Below are positions 1 to 13,900 of a stretch of DNA of 64,000 nt, piece by piece. The notes beneath the pieces were generated by a model. It searched no databases. It was not told the origin of the DNA and saw only the letters and a list, made by a program, of their open reading frames with translations. A program made the translations under genes and the position numbers. Origin of the DNA: Paragonimus westermani. Taxonomy: Eukaryota; Platyhelminthes; Trematoda; Plagiorchiida; Troglotrematidae. Location: contig QNGE01002643.1 in assembly GCA_008508345.1 (NCBI GenBank), positions 1 to 64,000 of the forward strand. The letters run 5' to 3'. How positions within the stretch are numbered: position 1 is the first letter of the stretch; each line of letters starts with the position of its first letter.

Positions 1-639
1 GGGGGTGGTACGGTACCGTACCTGTTCACATTATCTCGTGAATGTAGATTTAGTACAAACCACTAAAATCAAATTTGGCATGTTGGCGTGAGTATCGCAG
101 CTTTACTCGTGGCCGTACAGTGAGTCCGCGCCATCTTTATTACTGTAGACTACATCCGTCATGATAACAATGTTTTAGCTAATACCGTTGGTGGGCTTTC
201 GCCCACCTAGGTTTTCCTTTCTCTTGGTTGCTGCCGTCTGTCTCAGATTAGGCCAGAAGTAACTGCCTATCATATTTCCAAACATTGCTGGAAACATGCG
301 CTTTGTTTCCAAACCCTAACGTGTTCTTTTAAGTCAATGCCTGTTGAGACTACGTTTCTACTGCTATTCAAGAAAGCCACTTAAACTGTTATTGGACAAG
401 GGTCGAGCGCATACCCACTTGTCCACTACAAGAATTTTACTGCTCCCGAATCCCACTTTCCAGTCAGCTAGAACGTTGTGGAACAGTATCAGGATGTCAC
501 AACTGGTGCGAAAGATGAACCGATGATTTTATACAGCAGCACTGTGAGACGATCAGAGGGTCAACAAAGACGGTGGTCCGGAAATGTAACTATTCGGAAT
601 GCAACTGATCGTGATCAACCTGCACCTGATTCAAACGTT
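1..639 (+). other. Unassigned sequence upstream of Gypsy remnant
   Basis: No gene. Probably leader and gag of the degenerate Gypsy element because it leads directly into the gag zinc knuckle, but no gag sequence could be matched and no LTR was found. Confidence 0.4.
190..207. repeat. Perfect 7-bp hairpin
   Basis: GGTGGGC-TTTC-GCCCACC, a perfect stem with a four-base loop, upstream of the Gypsy gag remnant. Could be part of the element's leader; no function can be assigned. Confidence 0.5.
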
Positions 640-3300
640 ACCTGACAGTGGAACGGCTGTAAGTCATGTGGTAACAGACATTCTCGATTGACATCGATTT
701 CGTAACACAAAGTGTCACAAGTTTGGTAAAATCGGCCACATTCAATCCGTTTGACACAGTTCAAGGTCTTCTTTCACACAATCCAATTATGAAGATGGTA
801 ACTTAAGTTCCGATTTTTATCCTATTCCTGTTGCTGTGAATTCTGTTGATTCTACCAGTTACATTAAACGAACCTATAGAGTTAACTGTATTGAAGATTT
901 ATTTATTGTGGACACTGGTGGGGTCGAATCATTTATCCCTGTTGACTTCGCAATGGACCTGAAGAACGTAGTTGTAAAACCTTCTGAAGTCTCTGTAAAA
1001 AGTGTCAGAACACGCTTCAAAAGTCCTTGGTTTTTGTCACATCACAATTTCTGAATCCCACTCCAGTGTTGACAATTACCACTTTTTCGTTATTGATCGC
1101 GGGCCATCGGTCATTGGTTTAAAAAAGATGAAACTTCTGAACACTTTTGTTTCATTGCTCTTGGGTGCACATAAACCACCAGTGCGCAGTTTACTCCTTC
1201 ACTGTTTGAAAGCTTCTGGTGATATGCGTACCAAACCAGTTTCGCTCGAACTCAAAGGCAATTCGATCTTTATAAAGGGACGAGTCATCCCTTTTGGGTT
1301 ACGTGAAGCTATCGGAAAAGCGATCGACCAACTTCTGGAGAGAAAGGTTAACGTCTGTGCAACCGTCAACTTGGGCTACACTCGTTGTAAATCCGCTTAA
1401 ACGTGACGGTAAAACGCACCGAATTGGCGCTTATTGCCGACTCACACTCAGTAGATTTCTTCTGTAAAGGAGTTGTGCCACTATTGAACCAGAGGACATT
1501 CTGCACCAAAATCATTTATGAAAATAATTTTCAAAGCTTGATTTAAAGGACGCTTTTCCTCAGATTTCACTTGATGAGGCTTCGATTGCTCTGACAACCA
1601 TCAGTACTCCTTTCGGATTGTTTCGGTACAATTTTCTGCTCTTCAGTTTGATTATATCACCTGTTACATTTCATGATGTTATGGACTTCCTTACTGCCAA
1701 TCTAGAGGGTCTTTCCATCTACCAAGGTGATATTATTGTGCATGCGCCAAACAAGCTTATTCATGCTGAACGATTATATGTTCTATTCGAAAGATTTTGC
1801 TCTTCAAACGTTTACATTGATTCTTCCAAATGCGTTTTTGGTATGTTCAGGTTCTCGTGTTTAGGGTCTCTCGTTGATGAGGATAGCTGTCGTCCTGATC
1901 TTGATCGTTTTTCACTCCTATCCATGCCATCCACCGTAAAGACTTTTGACGAATCTCGTTCGTTAGTGGGCTCTTTTCAGTATTATTTTCCATTTATTCC
2001 TAATTTCGCTGGTAAGGCAAAACCTCTATTTGACCTCCAAATAATTTCGTTTGGAATGACTTGCATGAAAGAACTCTCCGAGTTCTGCTGAATTTTCTGT
2101 CTTCTAAAGCAGTGTTGCGTACGTTCTTTCAAAAGTTGCTACAGTTATCGATTACTGATGCGTCCCTAACGGGTATTGAAGGCGCGCCAGAACAAGAGGA
2201 TCATCCTGTTATTTGCATTTCCATACGTCTCAGTTCAGCAGAGCGTGCATATATGCGAACACAGAAAGAAGCATCGACGGTTTCCTGGGCGGTCATCTGA
2301 CTTCAGGCGTACTTGTTCGGTGCTCATTTCATCATGGTCACTGCTCATAAAACTCTCAAATTCATCTGCAATTCTGATACCCCCCTTGCTAAGTCTTCTG
2401 CGGTAGTGATTCAGTGATGGTGTGTTGTTTCAGCTGCGTATTCATATAATGCCCGGCACCACAGTACAAAATTCATTCATCGCGCTGACTACTTACCTCG
2501 GTATGCTGACTCCGAGGAGGTGGTGACTCAGACGGTTTATTGACTCAGTCACTTTCGTTTCCTCGCGCTGACTTGATTCGTGACATTCAAATATATTACC
2601 ATGCAATTTTGACTTCATTGTGTAACGGTTGAAACTGCGGTGTCCGGCAAAGATTTCCTGAACTCTACAAACGTCGAGATGAGCACTCTGATACTCGCGA
2701 TGGATTATTGTCTTGGTGGTAAAATCGTTATTTTTCCCACATTACGATCCGCTGTACTAGATGATTTACACTCCGGTAATTTAGGAAATGAAAAATGAAG
2801 TCACTGGCTTGTCTGATTTGTTGGTGACCAGAATAGAATGCTGATCTGTTTAACGTTCCTAAGGGTTGTGCTCAGTATGTACACAAAGCGCAACGGCGAC
2901 CATCAAAATAAACAACCTGGCCAATGACTTGTGAAGCCAGGCAACGAATACATGCAGCAACTACGAATTTCACTCTGATTGCATTGCGGGAAAGACAACA
3001 TACACTTTGGTTACTGGCAGTGGCACCCAGTTCACTGCGCATAAGTTTAAAGGCTGAATAAAAAAAGTAGGATGTCGACATCTGCTCACTGCACCGAGAC
3101 ATCCTGGATCCAACGACGTTCCGTTATGTTGGGTCGCCTGCGTAAGGTAGAAACACACCTCGGTCTATCGTTCAACTGCACTAACACAGCGTCTGTAGCG
3201 GAATCGGTATCGAACACTCAGACGACCAACTGGGCACATTAGCCTGTCAACGTGAAAGGTATCTTTACTTTTATTGAAAGGCTTTTAACCGAGCTATCTT
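640..3300 (+). mobile_element. Degenerate Ty3/Gypsy retrotransposon (gag end to integrase)
   Basis: Reads through several frames in canonical order. Gag zinc knuckle at 658-765 (CKSCGNRH ... CHKFGKIGH, one Cys now Phe). Protease around 850-1130 (FIVDTGGVESFIP). Start of RT at 1290-1420 (VIPFGLREAIGKAIDQLLER). RT core at 1530-2060 (LDLKDAF-like, IYQGDIIV, FIPNFAGKAKPLFDL). RNase H at 2060-2500 (ITDASLTGIEGA, LSSAERAY). HHCC zinc region at 2740-2890 (GCAQCVHKAQ). Integrase core at 2900-3160 (LVTGSGTQFTAHKF, HLLTAPRHPGSN). At least four frameshifts and many stops. The RT active site is YQGD instead of YxDD. No LTR pair seen. Confidence 0.93.
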
Positions 3301-3499
3301 ATAGTACTCGAATGATGATACTGTCGCCACTGGGGCTGTCAAGGATATGCTTATCAGGCACTACCATAAAATCGAAGGCCACGCGGGGACCAGCCACTTC
3401 CTGTCAACCATCCAAAGGAGGTTTGGGATTGTCAAGGTCATGATTAGTATGCGCAAGTTGTTGGTAAAATAAATGAATTGTAAAAATTTTGTAAGCAAA

Positions 3500-4490
3500 G
3501 CCGTGCCAATAATTGCTAGTCTCACTTCCTGTTGATCACACAGTAGCGGGTAGCGCATCGTTTACACCTTACGGCGTGGATTATTCTAGACCTCTGAAGG
3601 TTCGGATATTCAGAAACATTTGTGATAGATATTTTCTTTCCATTTGTTTAGTGATTGAAACTATACAACTGGACGTAGCACAGTCAACGTCAACTGTCAC
3701 TTTTTTTCAATGGCTCCCGTGGGGTACAGTGATCGTCGAGATGTGCCGGAAGTTATGTACAGGTCTAACTTCGTAGGCGCGGAATCAGAGCTAGGAGGAA
3801 AGTTACTTACTTTCCACTAAAACGAAATCCATAGAACTCTGGTGGTTCCTAGTACCAACCGTGATTTTGATACACATGCTGCCAGTCACTCTAGTGAAGC
3901 GTGTGAGTACGTGATTCGCACCGTCTGATGGGTCATGAAGGCTGTCATCAGGCAATAGATGATGTCGGACGAGGGTGTCTACACTTACTTGAACGAGGTC
4001 GAGAGGATCCTGAATGACCGACCTCCGGTTCCAGTCCACAACAGTCCGAACAATCCATCCGTCTTGTGACCAAACGATCGATTACTCTTGAAACCAAATT
4101 CAGGCCTAACGTGCACTGGCATTACGCTACTGGGAAGGTATGAGAAAAGATGAAGGTAGGCTCACTACCTGGTTAGTGTGTTTTGAAATGCTGAATCGGG
4201 GACTACTGCCGACCATCAGGACATATCGCAAGTGGACCAAGGTTGAACGAAAAGTGGGGGTGAATAACCTGGTCCGGCTGATTAGAGGCCTTCGATCCTT
4301 AGGCGTATGGCTGGAGGTCCTGGTAGGTAGAATAGTTAGGGTTGATAGTAAACACATTCGCGAGATGAACTTCAGGACAAACAGGAGAGATACGATCTAT
4401 ATCTGCTCGAAGGGGCGGGTGATTGTGGCGTCAGTGGCGATTATGGTTCGGGGGGAAAGAATCTCGATCGCGACCCAACCCCCACCAACA
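3500..4490 (+). mobile_element. Degenerate BEL/Pao retrotransposon: integrase and C-terminal end
   Basis: A second element of a different superfamily lies directly after the Gypsy remnant. 3550-3800 reads PYGVDYSRPLKVRIF then, after a frameshift, PEVMYRSNFVGAESELGG (integrase core). 3900-3960 reads VIRTV*WVMKAV, and 3980-4030 reads LNEVERILNDRPPVP, the signature of the BEL integrase end. 4210-4450 reads RKWTKVERKVGVNNLVRLI and GVWLEVLVGRIVRVDS, the DNA-binding chromo-like end that closes BEL pol. Frameshifts and stops throughout; gag, protease and RT are absent. Confidence 0.9.
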
Positions 4491-4513
4491 TGAGATCTGG
4501 GAGATCATGTTGG
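4485..4513. repeat. 9-bp inverted repeat at the end of the BEL/Pao remnant
   Basis: CCAACATGA and TCATGTTGG separated by 11 bases, just past the pol C-terminus. Sits where the polypurine tract/LTR boundary would be expected; may mark the 3' LTR edge. Confidence 0.45.
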
Positions 4514-4515
4514 TT

Positions 4516-7500
4516 TCAGAGAAAGTGTTAAAGCGGCTGTCTGTATTGTGTATGTAGCGACTGTCGTGTGTTTGGTAGAAAGGTGACGACCGCGCTGTCT
4601 GTCTTCATTTGTTTCCTTCTTGGTGACTGTTAATCGTACGCTCAAAATCCTCTTGGTAGTAATTGCGAGCCGTCTGTGCAAAGACTGACAGCCATTTAAA
4701 TTAAATTACGCGTGCGAAGAATCGTCCTCCCGACGAACGTTGACTTTGATATATTACTAAGTTTTAATACTGTATACTTGTCGTAGGTTTTCATTACGCA
4801 GTTTGTCCATCCTTACTTTCTACCGCTGAACCTCTGTTCATGCGTACCTCAGTTTCCCTGACGCTTTATCACTTCGTCATTATGTAACTTACATTCGACC
4901 GTGTTCGCATGACTAATCGACCCCAGACTTCGTGAATTTAGTGCATTCATAGTCGAGGTTTATAATTCTCTTCCTCTTAGTTTTTAATATTGTCTTGTAC
5001 TTCAGCACCCTTTTAATAACAAAATCGTCCTTATTAAAGTAACTTTCATTTTTGGTTTGAAGTCGGTTACTCATTAGACTCAGAATTTAATAGAAGCTAG
5101 CTGCATCGCAGATGCTAGTATTCTAGAACTAGCCTATCCACAGGCGTTGCGAGTAGACTGGGCGTAGCTCGTAGAATAGATGTTCTACCGGGATTAATAC
5201 TGAATGATATGACTTCCACGTTCAAACACCGTTCAGTATTACTTAGGTCTTAAGCTTCCATTGGCTGTATATTCTTTAAACCAAGTGTTTACGTATTTAC
5301 CCCCTGTCTCGTTGGGGAAGTACGACATGTGTATGACCTATTTCATTGAATCTGTGGTATTTCTTTCACTAATTTCCTAACTTGTTTTGAAGTGATTCTT
5401 GTGGTATGGACCACGAAAACTCACAGATCTGTGTTTTAAAAGCGGGCTGAGTGCTCCTGTAACCTGTTTTTCGTCAATTTGTATTCCGGCGTTCGCACGT
5501 TCATTTCGAGTGGTCTGTGTGAAACACAGTTTCGTGATTGGTTTTCTCTGATAAGATGATGAACTCAAGTGATTATAGTAGTGATATCTTGTTTCAGGTG
5601 TCCGCTTATTTAATGCGTGATCAGCTATTCTTTGTATTAATTATGCTGCTCATGGCAGCTAAGTAAAGTCAATTAAGATGCATGCAAGTATCCTCTATAA
5701 TTAGTGGTTGCCGTTTTCTCTCTTTTCACATTCGTTGCTCTTTCTTTAGTGATGTGTGACAGTGGCGAACATTCATCAAAGGTAGCTTCACTTTATATCT
5801 CCTCTACTTCCGCGCTACATTCCATACATCACTATTTCGTCTTTTTCGCCACAACTGTAGTATGGTTGATGAACGAAAATATACCCGCAGCTGCTCTTTA
5901 TAAATAGAAATATAGTCAGCTTGCTTGCAAATTGTTTTCTCTGAGACTTGAACACAAGCCGTGCAGCTGATCGGGGTGGGTAAAATCCAGATACGAAATG
6001 ACAAAGATGGTTAATTTAGGTGTACATCGGGTGACATCCAGGGTTGGTTCAGCTATGCTTAAGGAAGTTTAGCTACGGTACCTTCCACTGCCAATCAGGA
6101 ATATTCATGTGAAGTATGGTTACGTTACACAGTTTGCATTGAAATTTAAGTAGTTAACTGTTGTTGGTGTAGCATTCGACGTACACCTGAGGGTGCTAGA
6201 AAAGTCATTTTTCTGTCTGTTCAGTGGTCTCGTACAACAATTCTGGGCGTTTTAAATACGCCCCTGTCAGTTACCATATATAGGTTACAGACCTGTATAC
6301 ATATTTTCAAGTGTGGACTAAAAGGCTGCAATGAAGCCTGTAGTGTGATCTAGAAGGCGTCGGTTTCAGCATGACCTATGGAGTTTTAGTTTGGGCGTCA
6401 TTTTGTGAATCACAAATCCCTTGTTAAGGTCACTTTTCCTCTTCTCCTTCCGTACGAATGAACCTGGAAAATGCTGTCGAATATCTGGCAAACAGATGTT
6501 TTCACACATCTGACCATGTAGGGTCAGTATATGGATCGCCTGCCCGCTATGGGACATACAAAGACCTTCACATCGCCAGCAAAAATATAGCAGCAAAACT
6601 TAAAATTTATGATATGGCACTCAACGGTAGACCATGGCTTTGCGAACGGCTGGAGCGACTTCAATTCTTTGAGCTAACATTTATTAGCACATGGAATCGT
6701 AGTCTGATCTAACATAACTTAATGTTTGGAGAGTCAAAAGATTTCCAACCCGCAAACTTGATGTCATTTTTATTGCTTTTTGTGCTTCCAACTTCTTCCT
6801 TGATTGAAACTTTTTTGATTATCTGCGCTGGTTGCCGAAGAATTTTTCTGAAAAGCACTTCTACCAAGTGGACCGGTGTTTTTTGTATTGGATTTGGAAT
6901 GCTCAAACCACCGACAAATGTAAAGTGCTACCGTCTGCACGACGACTAGCAAGTAGACGAATAATTTGGAGAACAGACTAAATTTTGGAGCGTGGATTAT
7001 CAAAAGAGGTACCTCATCAAATTTAACCTGTATTATCAAACGCCCACCCTCTCTAAGCTGGTGTCAGTTTTGTTCACGTTGAGGGTAGTTACGGAATTCA
7101 GTGAGCACGTACGATCATTTGAGAAGCGTTCATTCATAAAATGTAACATGCAGTTTTAAAATCTAAAGTTAACTCAGGAAAGAGTGACCTCGTCAATTTG
7201 ATAAGCAGATTTAGATCAGCGATCGTGAAGGATTTGGCATGGGAGTAAAACGGTCTTACTTAGGCAGAGATGGACATGAGTGTCAGAGGATCAATTAAGA
7301 CAGAAATCAATTGACTTACTGATTACAGCGTTCACATGTTCTGTGCAGACTGAGCGTCGCCACGACACGCGGGTCTACATACAACATATCTTCTCCCACT
7401 TGGTCACATTAGTGGTATTAATCGCAAAAGTGATAATAATATCTCTCGTTTTGAAAGAACTGTGAGAACTATGGTTTACGAGGCGTCCCTGATAAATTAA

Positions 7501-10500
7501 CTTCATCTTACAGATTAGACACCAACAGTGTTTATGTCAAGTCTCACAAATTCCAGGAGTACTCAAAGTTATATAGTAGTACCACTGCAGTATATTTATG
7601 TGAAACCTACTTTGTATGGTGACTATGTTCACCAGAATATTTCAAGAAAGTTGGGAGATAAAAAGGTGATAGCGACTCCAAAATCATATCAGTGTGTTTC
7701 CAATTCTGTTCACCCAGAGTGAAAAGTCCAACTTTAATCCTAATATTGTGGAAATAACAAAGGTCTGTTATGTTTTTCCAACATTCAGTGACAGTATATT
7801 ATGTTATGTCGTTAGCCATGATACACCGCAGGAGCAGTGACCAGGAAAGCCACCCATTGAGAAAAGGGTGGGCCATCGAAATAGTCTGAATAGGCATAGC
7901 TTACACCTTGACCACAACGACCCAAGCTCAATACTTATTTGTCTATTGCAACGAAAAGTACCGGTATCATGTTATTTATGATCATTTCTTAACAATAAAG
8001 TTAGTCATAGTGTAGCAAGAAGGCATCCAACAAAGCACAATCTTTATTGCCCAAATCGCCAGTCAGATGGAACGCGCTCTCTCTCGTTTATGAGTCATAA
8101 TTCCAACCCACAAAACCCCCCGGTTTCGTTCTCACGTCGTGTGCACTTCTGACCGGTTTACGTGTNAAACGTAGAGTATTACAACTTGCTCGTAACGTTG
8201 TGTTATTCCCAATCTGTTTATCAATAACATGTTAAACACTACGCCCAAACTATTCAACTTCATTCGTACTAAATTTGGTGTGGATATCTTACAAATGAAG
8301 TTAGTCTTTCAAAAATGTTCCGTTCTCTAAAATTACCGCTTTTTGTTGTTTGTCAAGTCCAAAGAGCTTGGTCTACTTTAGTTTGGCTTGACCCACTCAG
8401 CTACGTTAGTGCCCCTTACAGGCACAACACTGAACCATAGTTATTGTATTCGTTTGAACAATTTCAAGTGAACACTGGACTGTTCCAAGTAATAGACGTC
8501 TTTGATAGAATTGTTTTGAAATGTTTCGGCCATAATGACGTGTGAAAGGCCATAAATTATGGACGCAGGGGTGACCGTTAAGAGTCCACGGAAGCCTTCC
8601 TGAACTCATCCATTTGAGTTCAAACCATGGTTGCACTTCTCATAAAAATCTTCAATGTTCTCAAAACACTGTCGACGTTCATCACCACTTAACGTAAGCT
8701 GGTTAATTTTGACGAGCCGAGTGCTTTTTGTAAGCCAACACGCCACTTCTCAATAAGTCGACAAAAATGTTTGTGGTGACTTACATTCATGCACGTTCAT
8801 GTGTAGTAATTTGGTCACAAACGCCTCAGTCGATCCGTGTTATCAGTAAAATAGTTGTGAATATTAGCCTTATCGTTTTTATTATTTAGATTCACTTATT
8901 AGTCAGCAAGAAAGCCAAATGGTGGAGTAGCATCTAGTGAGACACAATACGGATCGATTTTTAAAGTGTGCTTTTTCACAGTGTGAAGCCGGAAGTTGCC
9001 CACGTTAACTATTGAAAATTCCAAAATTATTCTTCTAAAGTCGGAACAATTGCATATATGAAGGAAAGGCCATTTACGATGGCTGTATCTCCGATATCTT
9101 AAAACAACTCTTTCAGTTCGACTGAAGGCGACTGAGTAATGAAGCGAACTGGTAACACTTTGCAAGAGCATTTTTCCGGGGCGTTGCTACACGCAGCAAG
9201 AGAGGACCGTTATATGCTAGTCTTAGTTGATTGTTTTACAAGTAGTATAAGGTCGTTCTCACTCTAGCTACAAACGAATATATGGTTGCTAAACCAATGT
9301 CTGACAAAGGGAGTTCGCATTGGGGTATTTCATAGTAACGACATTCTGACCGTGGATCTAAATGTGAGAAGACATTGACAGGAAAGGTGTGCCACACTGC
9401 GAACCCTCAAGAAGTTGTGTATCACGACTCACCATCTGGAAGGTAACTGGCTGCTTGAGTTTAATAAACTTAAGGCGTTTTACTACTTTGTTGTTCCGTG
9501 ACGTTCTTGCAGAACAGCTATCTGCTGATGTATGCGGTCGACCGCCTCCGCAGGATATGAACACTGCCCGTTGTAACAAATCTTTCTTCAGCCTCCGAAC
9601 TCATTTTCTAGTAGCCTTGCATTAAACTCTTTAGTGGTCACTTCCACCACAGGTAACACAAATAAAAGCCAGTTCAATACGTTGTTCAGCTGTCAGATTG
9701 CTGGCACTTCATTCACGTACTTGCGTTCCGAAAGTGCGCTCTGGTTCCAACATGATAAGTGCGTTCAGAACAAGCAATGGGAGGCAGCTATCTAGCACAC
9801 TGAACTAAGAAGAGTGTGATCCGAAATAACTCAATGTGCAGACACACCGACCTGCCTTCGGTGAAATGGAAGTAACGATTTTAAACCGTGTTCAAAAGCG
9901 TCTACCCTTACAGTCTATCCTATCCTAGAGAAGTAAGTTTGCGAGCAAACAGGATACTTATAATAGATGCGTTACGCCCCTTCCCCCTCCCCCAGTTTGA
10001 GCAGTACTCACATGTATCAACATGTTATCCTAGTTCGTAATAGCCTAACCAAAACCCGTATGATGCAAATGTTTTGCGTAGACCCGGATTAAACGAATAT
10101 ATAGTTTTTCAGAACGAAGTAGGTTGCCAGAGAACAATGCACCTCAATCTGGACAAAATTTTTGAACCAGCTGTCCACGCCGATCTCGAAAACGTAAAAG
10201 GTTTTCTTGATCATAGTTAAAGTGGTCAAATAAGATGTGTTGATAGAATGCGAAACGAAAAGGCTCAGTGACGAGACCGCAAAACCAAGAGGGGCCAAGT
10301 GACACTTATTGCTTTCATAGCATGGCTGGAATGACTCACATCAGAGTCCACAAATAGCGCTCATGACGTGCCTCAGATTCTACGGGAAAAAGGTCAGTTT
10401 TTGAATGGTTTCTTAGAGATTTGTAAATCTGTCTCGTTCATGAATGCAACTTTTCAGTATCTATCCTTTGGTGCAAAACCTATCGTGATGGCACTTTCCT

Positions 10501-10560
10501 TTGTCCATTTGCACTCACCGGTTCCCAGTTCCGCATTGTCTTTCAAGCGCTGAGACGGTT
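4516..10560. other. Non-coding stretch, nothing recognised
   Basis: Only short chance-size ORFs. A stretch at 9370-9625 is open on both strands but matches nothing I know. One ambiguous base (n) at 8166. No tRNA, rRNA or repeat array seen. Confidence 0.5.
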
Positions 10561-10589
10561 GCAGAAACATGTGTGATCTCCCACTTGTT

Positions 10590-10930
10590 ATCGGTCGCGG
10601 ACCAGGATGGACAAAGCACTGGGCCGGTAGAGCCGAGTGACTAATGGAAACGTGCATGCACCCCGTCACCCAGCAATGTGCTATGCCTGTTCGCTCACCC
10701 GACTCGGTTAGGGGGCATGGCCGTTCGGCAAGCCTTTCGGCCTGGATTCCGGATTTTGGCTCCGGGGCAGAGCTCCCGGACAAATGGAACAATAGGCGTA
10801 GAATTCTGCTAATCATTTCAGACTCCGCACAGGTTGACCTAACCACGAACCCCGCGAGACCTCTGTTTATTTGTTATTGTGGTTTTGATTACAACACTCC
10901 GGAGGAAGGCCACCCCAGGTGGTTGAAAAA
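10590..10930. other. GC-rich island, unexplained
   Basis: Markedly richer in G+C and CpG than the AT-rich flanks (for example ggccgttcggcaagcctttc and ttccggattttggctccggg). Open on both strands (plus 10644-10934, 96 codons; minus 10846-10454, 130 codons). No family recognised. Candidate regulatory CpG cluster, or 5' part of a retroelement. Confidence 0.35.
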
Positions 10931-10934
10931 TTAA

Positions 10935-13900
10935 GTACTACAATCCCAATCCAATTAAGTACAGTATACATCATAATTCCTCTATCTGTGACTCGCTGTG
11001 GTTCAGCTAATACTCGCTGAATGACGTTCATTTGCGCACCACATGTTCTTTCAAATCTACTCAGTTCACGGTTCGAAAGTATTAGCTTTTGCTAACAATC
11101 ACAATTACCTTCAAAAGCATTACACCAGTTAATGCAACCATCATGTTTTCAACCATTGGTTCGTTCGTTCGAAATTGGTGCAGAGAAGTTATGGGTCAAC
11201 CCACCGGACTGTCCTGACTGGTCTGCATATGCCGATCATATGGAGCAGAATGCATTTCCTCGCTAACTAATCCATAAGTTTACCACTTGACTGCCACAGA
11301 TTCTGTAATCTCCCGAACAGTTGTACGTCCTTTTGATGTCTTTCTTATCGCTGGACATGTATCTGTTGGATCGTGACATCAAATACTCCATCAGAACGAT
11401 ATTGCATAACAGTGGTAGCATATTAAGTGTGGCAAGCTCTCTGCATTGCTTGAACGGAAAAAACAATGTGCCAACTTTCGAAACGATAACTGTTTCCATC
11501 GGAACTATTCTTGACTTGTCGGATAAGTTATTGTCTGATAATAAAAAGAAACCCCAGGACTGTTGTTTGTGATTCGGCATGAGCACTGGACCATCGTGAG
11601 TGCTGCAGATATTTGTCTTAAACAGAGAGCCACATTTGTTACCAGTTGACGACGCAAAGAGAGCTGGAGCACAAAATGCGAGGCTATTGAACTTCGGAAA
11701 CCGCAACGAGTAGCCCGCATATAGTGAACCGCACGTACTCAGGAAGTTGCGTTCTGACCAGGCAGCCTTTATTAGTGAAATCACTTAAAGGAAGTCACGA
11801 AGTGTTTCGGGCCATGAACATTTGGGTTCATAACGGGCGATTTTGAAACAATTTGCGTAAAGAAAAACAGTTCCGTTTTAATATTCAGTTACAAAAACAG
11901 GAATGTACCCACAAAAATTAGCATAAATTACGCGGAACGACATATCAATATCACAGTAACCTCGTTTACTTATTTAACTTGCAGGATAGAGGATGATTAA
12001 ACGTAACATGGTGTCGTACCTGCAAATATTTTGTTGAACGTTCAGTACATGAAAGAAGTAGTAATGGATTGAAGTGTTTCAGGTGAAAGGGACACAGTAG
12101 AAGCAGGACTCCTTTCAGTAAGTTTCTAGTAATCAGCAAAATGCATGAAAATAGAGTTCCTGGTTAGACTTGCACAGAAAACGACCGTATTTGAAAGTCT
12201 TTGTGACATCATCAGGAGCATAGCTACCGTCTCAAGAAGTGCGGACTAAATGAAAATAGGACGGTAGCGCAATCAGTACGAACAAACACACAACGAAACT
12301 GACAGTCTAATTAATGATATCAGAACAGATCAATACAACGCAGAGTATAGTAAGAACACCTACATTATTCTACTAAAAGCAGTTGTCATTCTAAATGACG
12401 GTTGAAGATTGTCAGATGAAGTGCGGCCCTGATGTTTAACTGAGAAACAACTGAGAATAATTTCACGCTCAGTAGGAGGTAAGTCGCGGTCGTTCAGAGA
12501 ATTGCAACAGCGCTGATCATTAAGAAATGTATCCAAAATCCCCGACATTTAAAAATAAGGATGAGGAAATCAGAGACTGGTTGGTTGGTCGAATCTACTG
12601 GATTATTGTTGGAAAACAAGGTGGAGCAGCCACTTCTTGAACAGCCTTCAGAAGCGAAGACTGAGTGGAACATGACAAACCATTCGCGTACAAGAAAGTG
12701 AAAACGAAGGAGGAATTGCAACTAGCACAAGGGAGATCGTCCCTTCATGCAGATAATCTACGCTTCATCCATGGGTCGTCCACTTACAAAAGCTAAACAG
12801 TGTTTGGCACACGTTCATTATCCCACTTATAAGCTTTCGTAACGAACTGAATGTGGTATTAATTTTCCATGGCTATTTTACTCATCTTTCTCCCCATATG
12901 TTACCATTCCATCAGAATGTGTCATCTTTACCCTATCTTTGCGCACCTGTCAGTTGCTACCTTCGAGTTAATAGATTGAATCACAATTTCCTGTTCTGAC
13001 CACTTTAAATTGCCAAAATTGTAATGAGATCCCGTGATTTAAAGAAGCCTTCGAGTAGAGACTGAAAATTCCCCAACAAATATTAAGAGTAATTGTCCAC
13101 AAGGCACCCTCAAGTGATGAATTTGAACGCGGCTTCAAACACATCTTATGGTACATTGATGTTTTTCAAATCAGCCGTCCAAACTCCGGCAAATAGAGGG
13201 ATTTGAAAGCCTACTGTTTGCGTTACTTGTTGACGGTAGGAGTGCCAACCAATATGGTAACGTGCCATGACCATAAAACTGTCCTATAACGGCTTCAGAA
13301 TGCTCTATTACAATCCAATCCATAATTAACCGGAAAGCAGATATCGTCTCATCGTTTTGGAATGGGGTTGAAGGCCAACTTATTTCAATATATAAATATG
13401 GTTGTAAAATGCACAAAGTTTGGTGCACCGGTGATCTTGCAACATAAAAATGTAGACATTGTGGTAAGTGTCCAGAAGAACGCATTTCAATGAGATTGAT
13501 AGGGACGGTGATTTGACGTGCACCGAGGGACAATTCAGCTGTAAGATTTCGGGGCTGTCGATGTGTATCCTACAACAACGTACACAAAGGGGTGTTTGGA
13601 TGGTTTAAACTCTAGTTTGAATAGTTAAAAAATATCAGACTCACATGCTGAGATTAGCTGAAGTCATAAGGAAAGTTAACGTGAACGACGTTCATGGATT
13701 TTTGAACGAGGCGTCATTTCTGGTTAGCTGAACACCGTAGATTTCTTCGGTTGGTTGATTACCACAAGACCTAGCGGCTGCTATAGACAGACTAAATAAC
13801 GTTGTGGACAGGTGAACGGAAGACAGTGATCCTGAGTGATGCTGGTGCTGTTGCACGTTGGATCTTTTACTGACATAACTGTATAAGACGGCTCACGTCT

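Noticed and set aside
11263..11784. 173-codon minus-strand ORF
   Set aside because: No motif, no supported start or splice sites; the length is compatible with chance in 64 kb of six-frame sequence.
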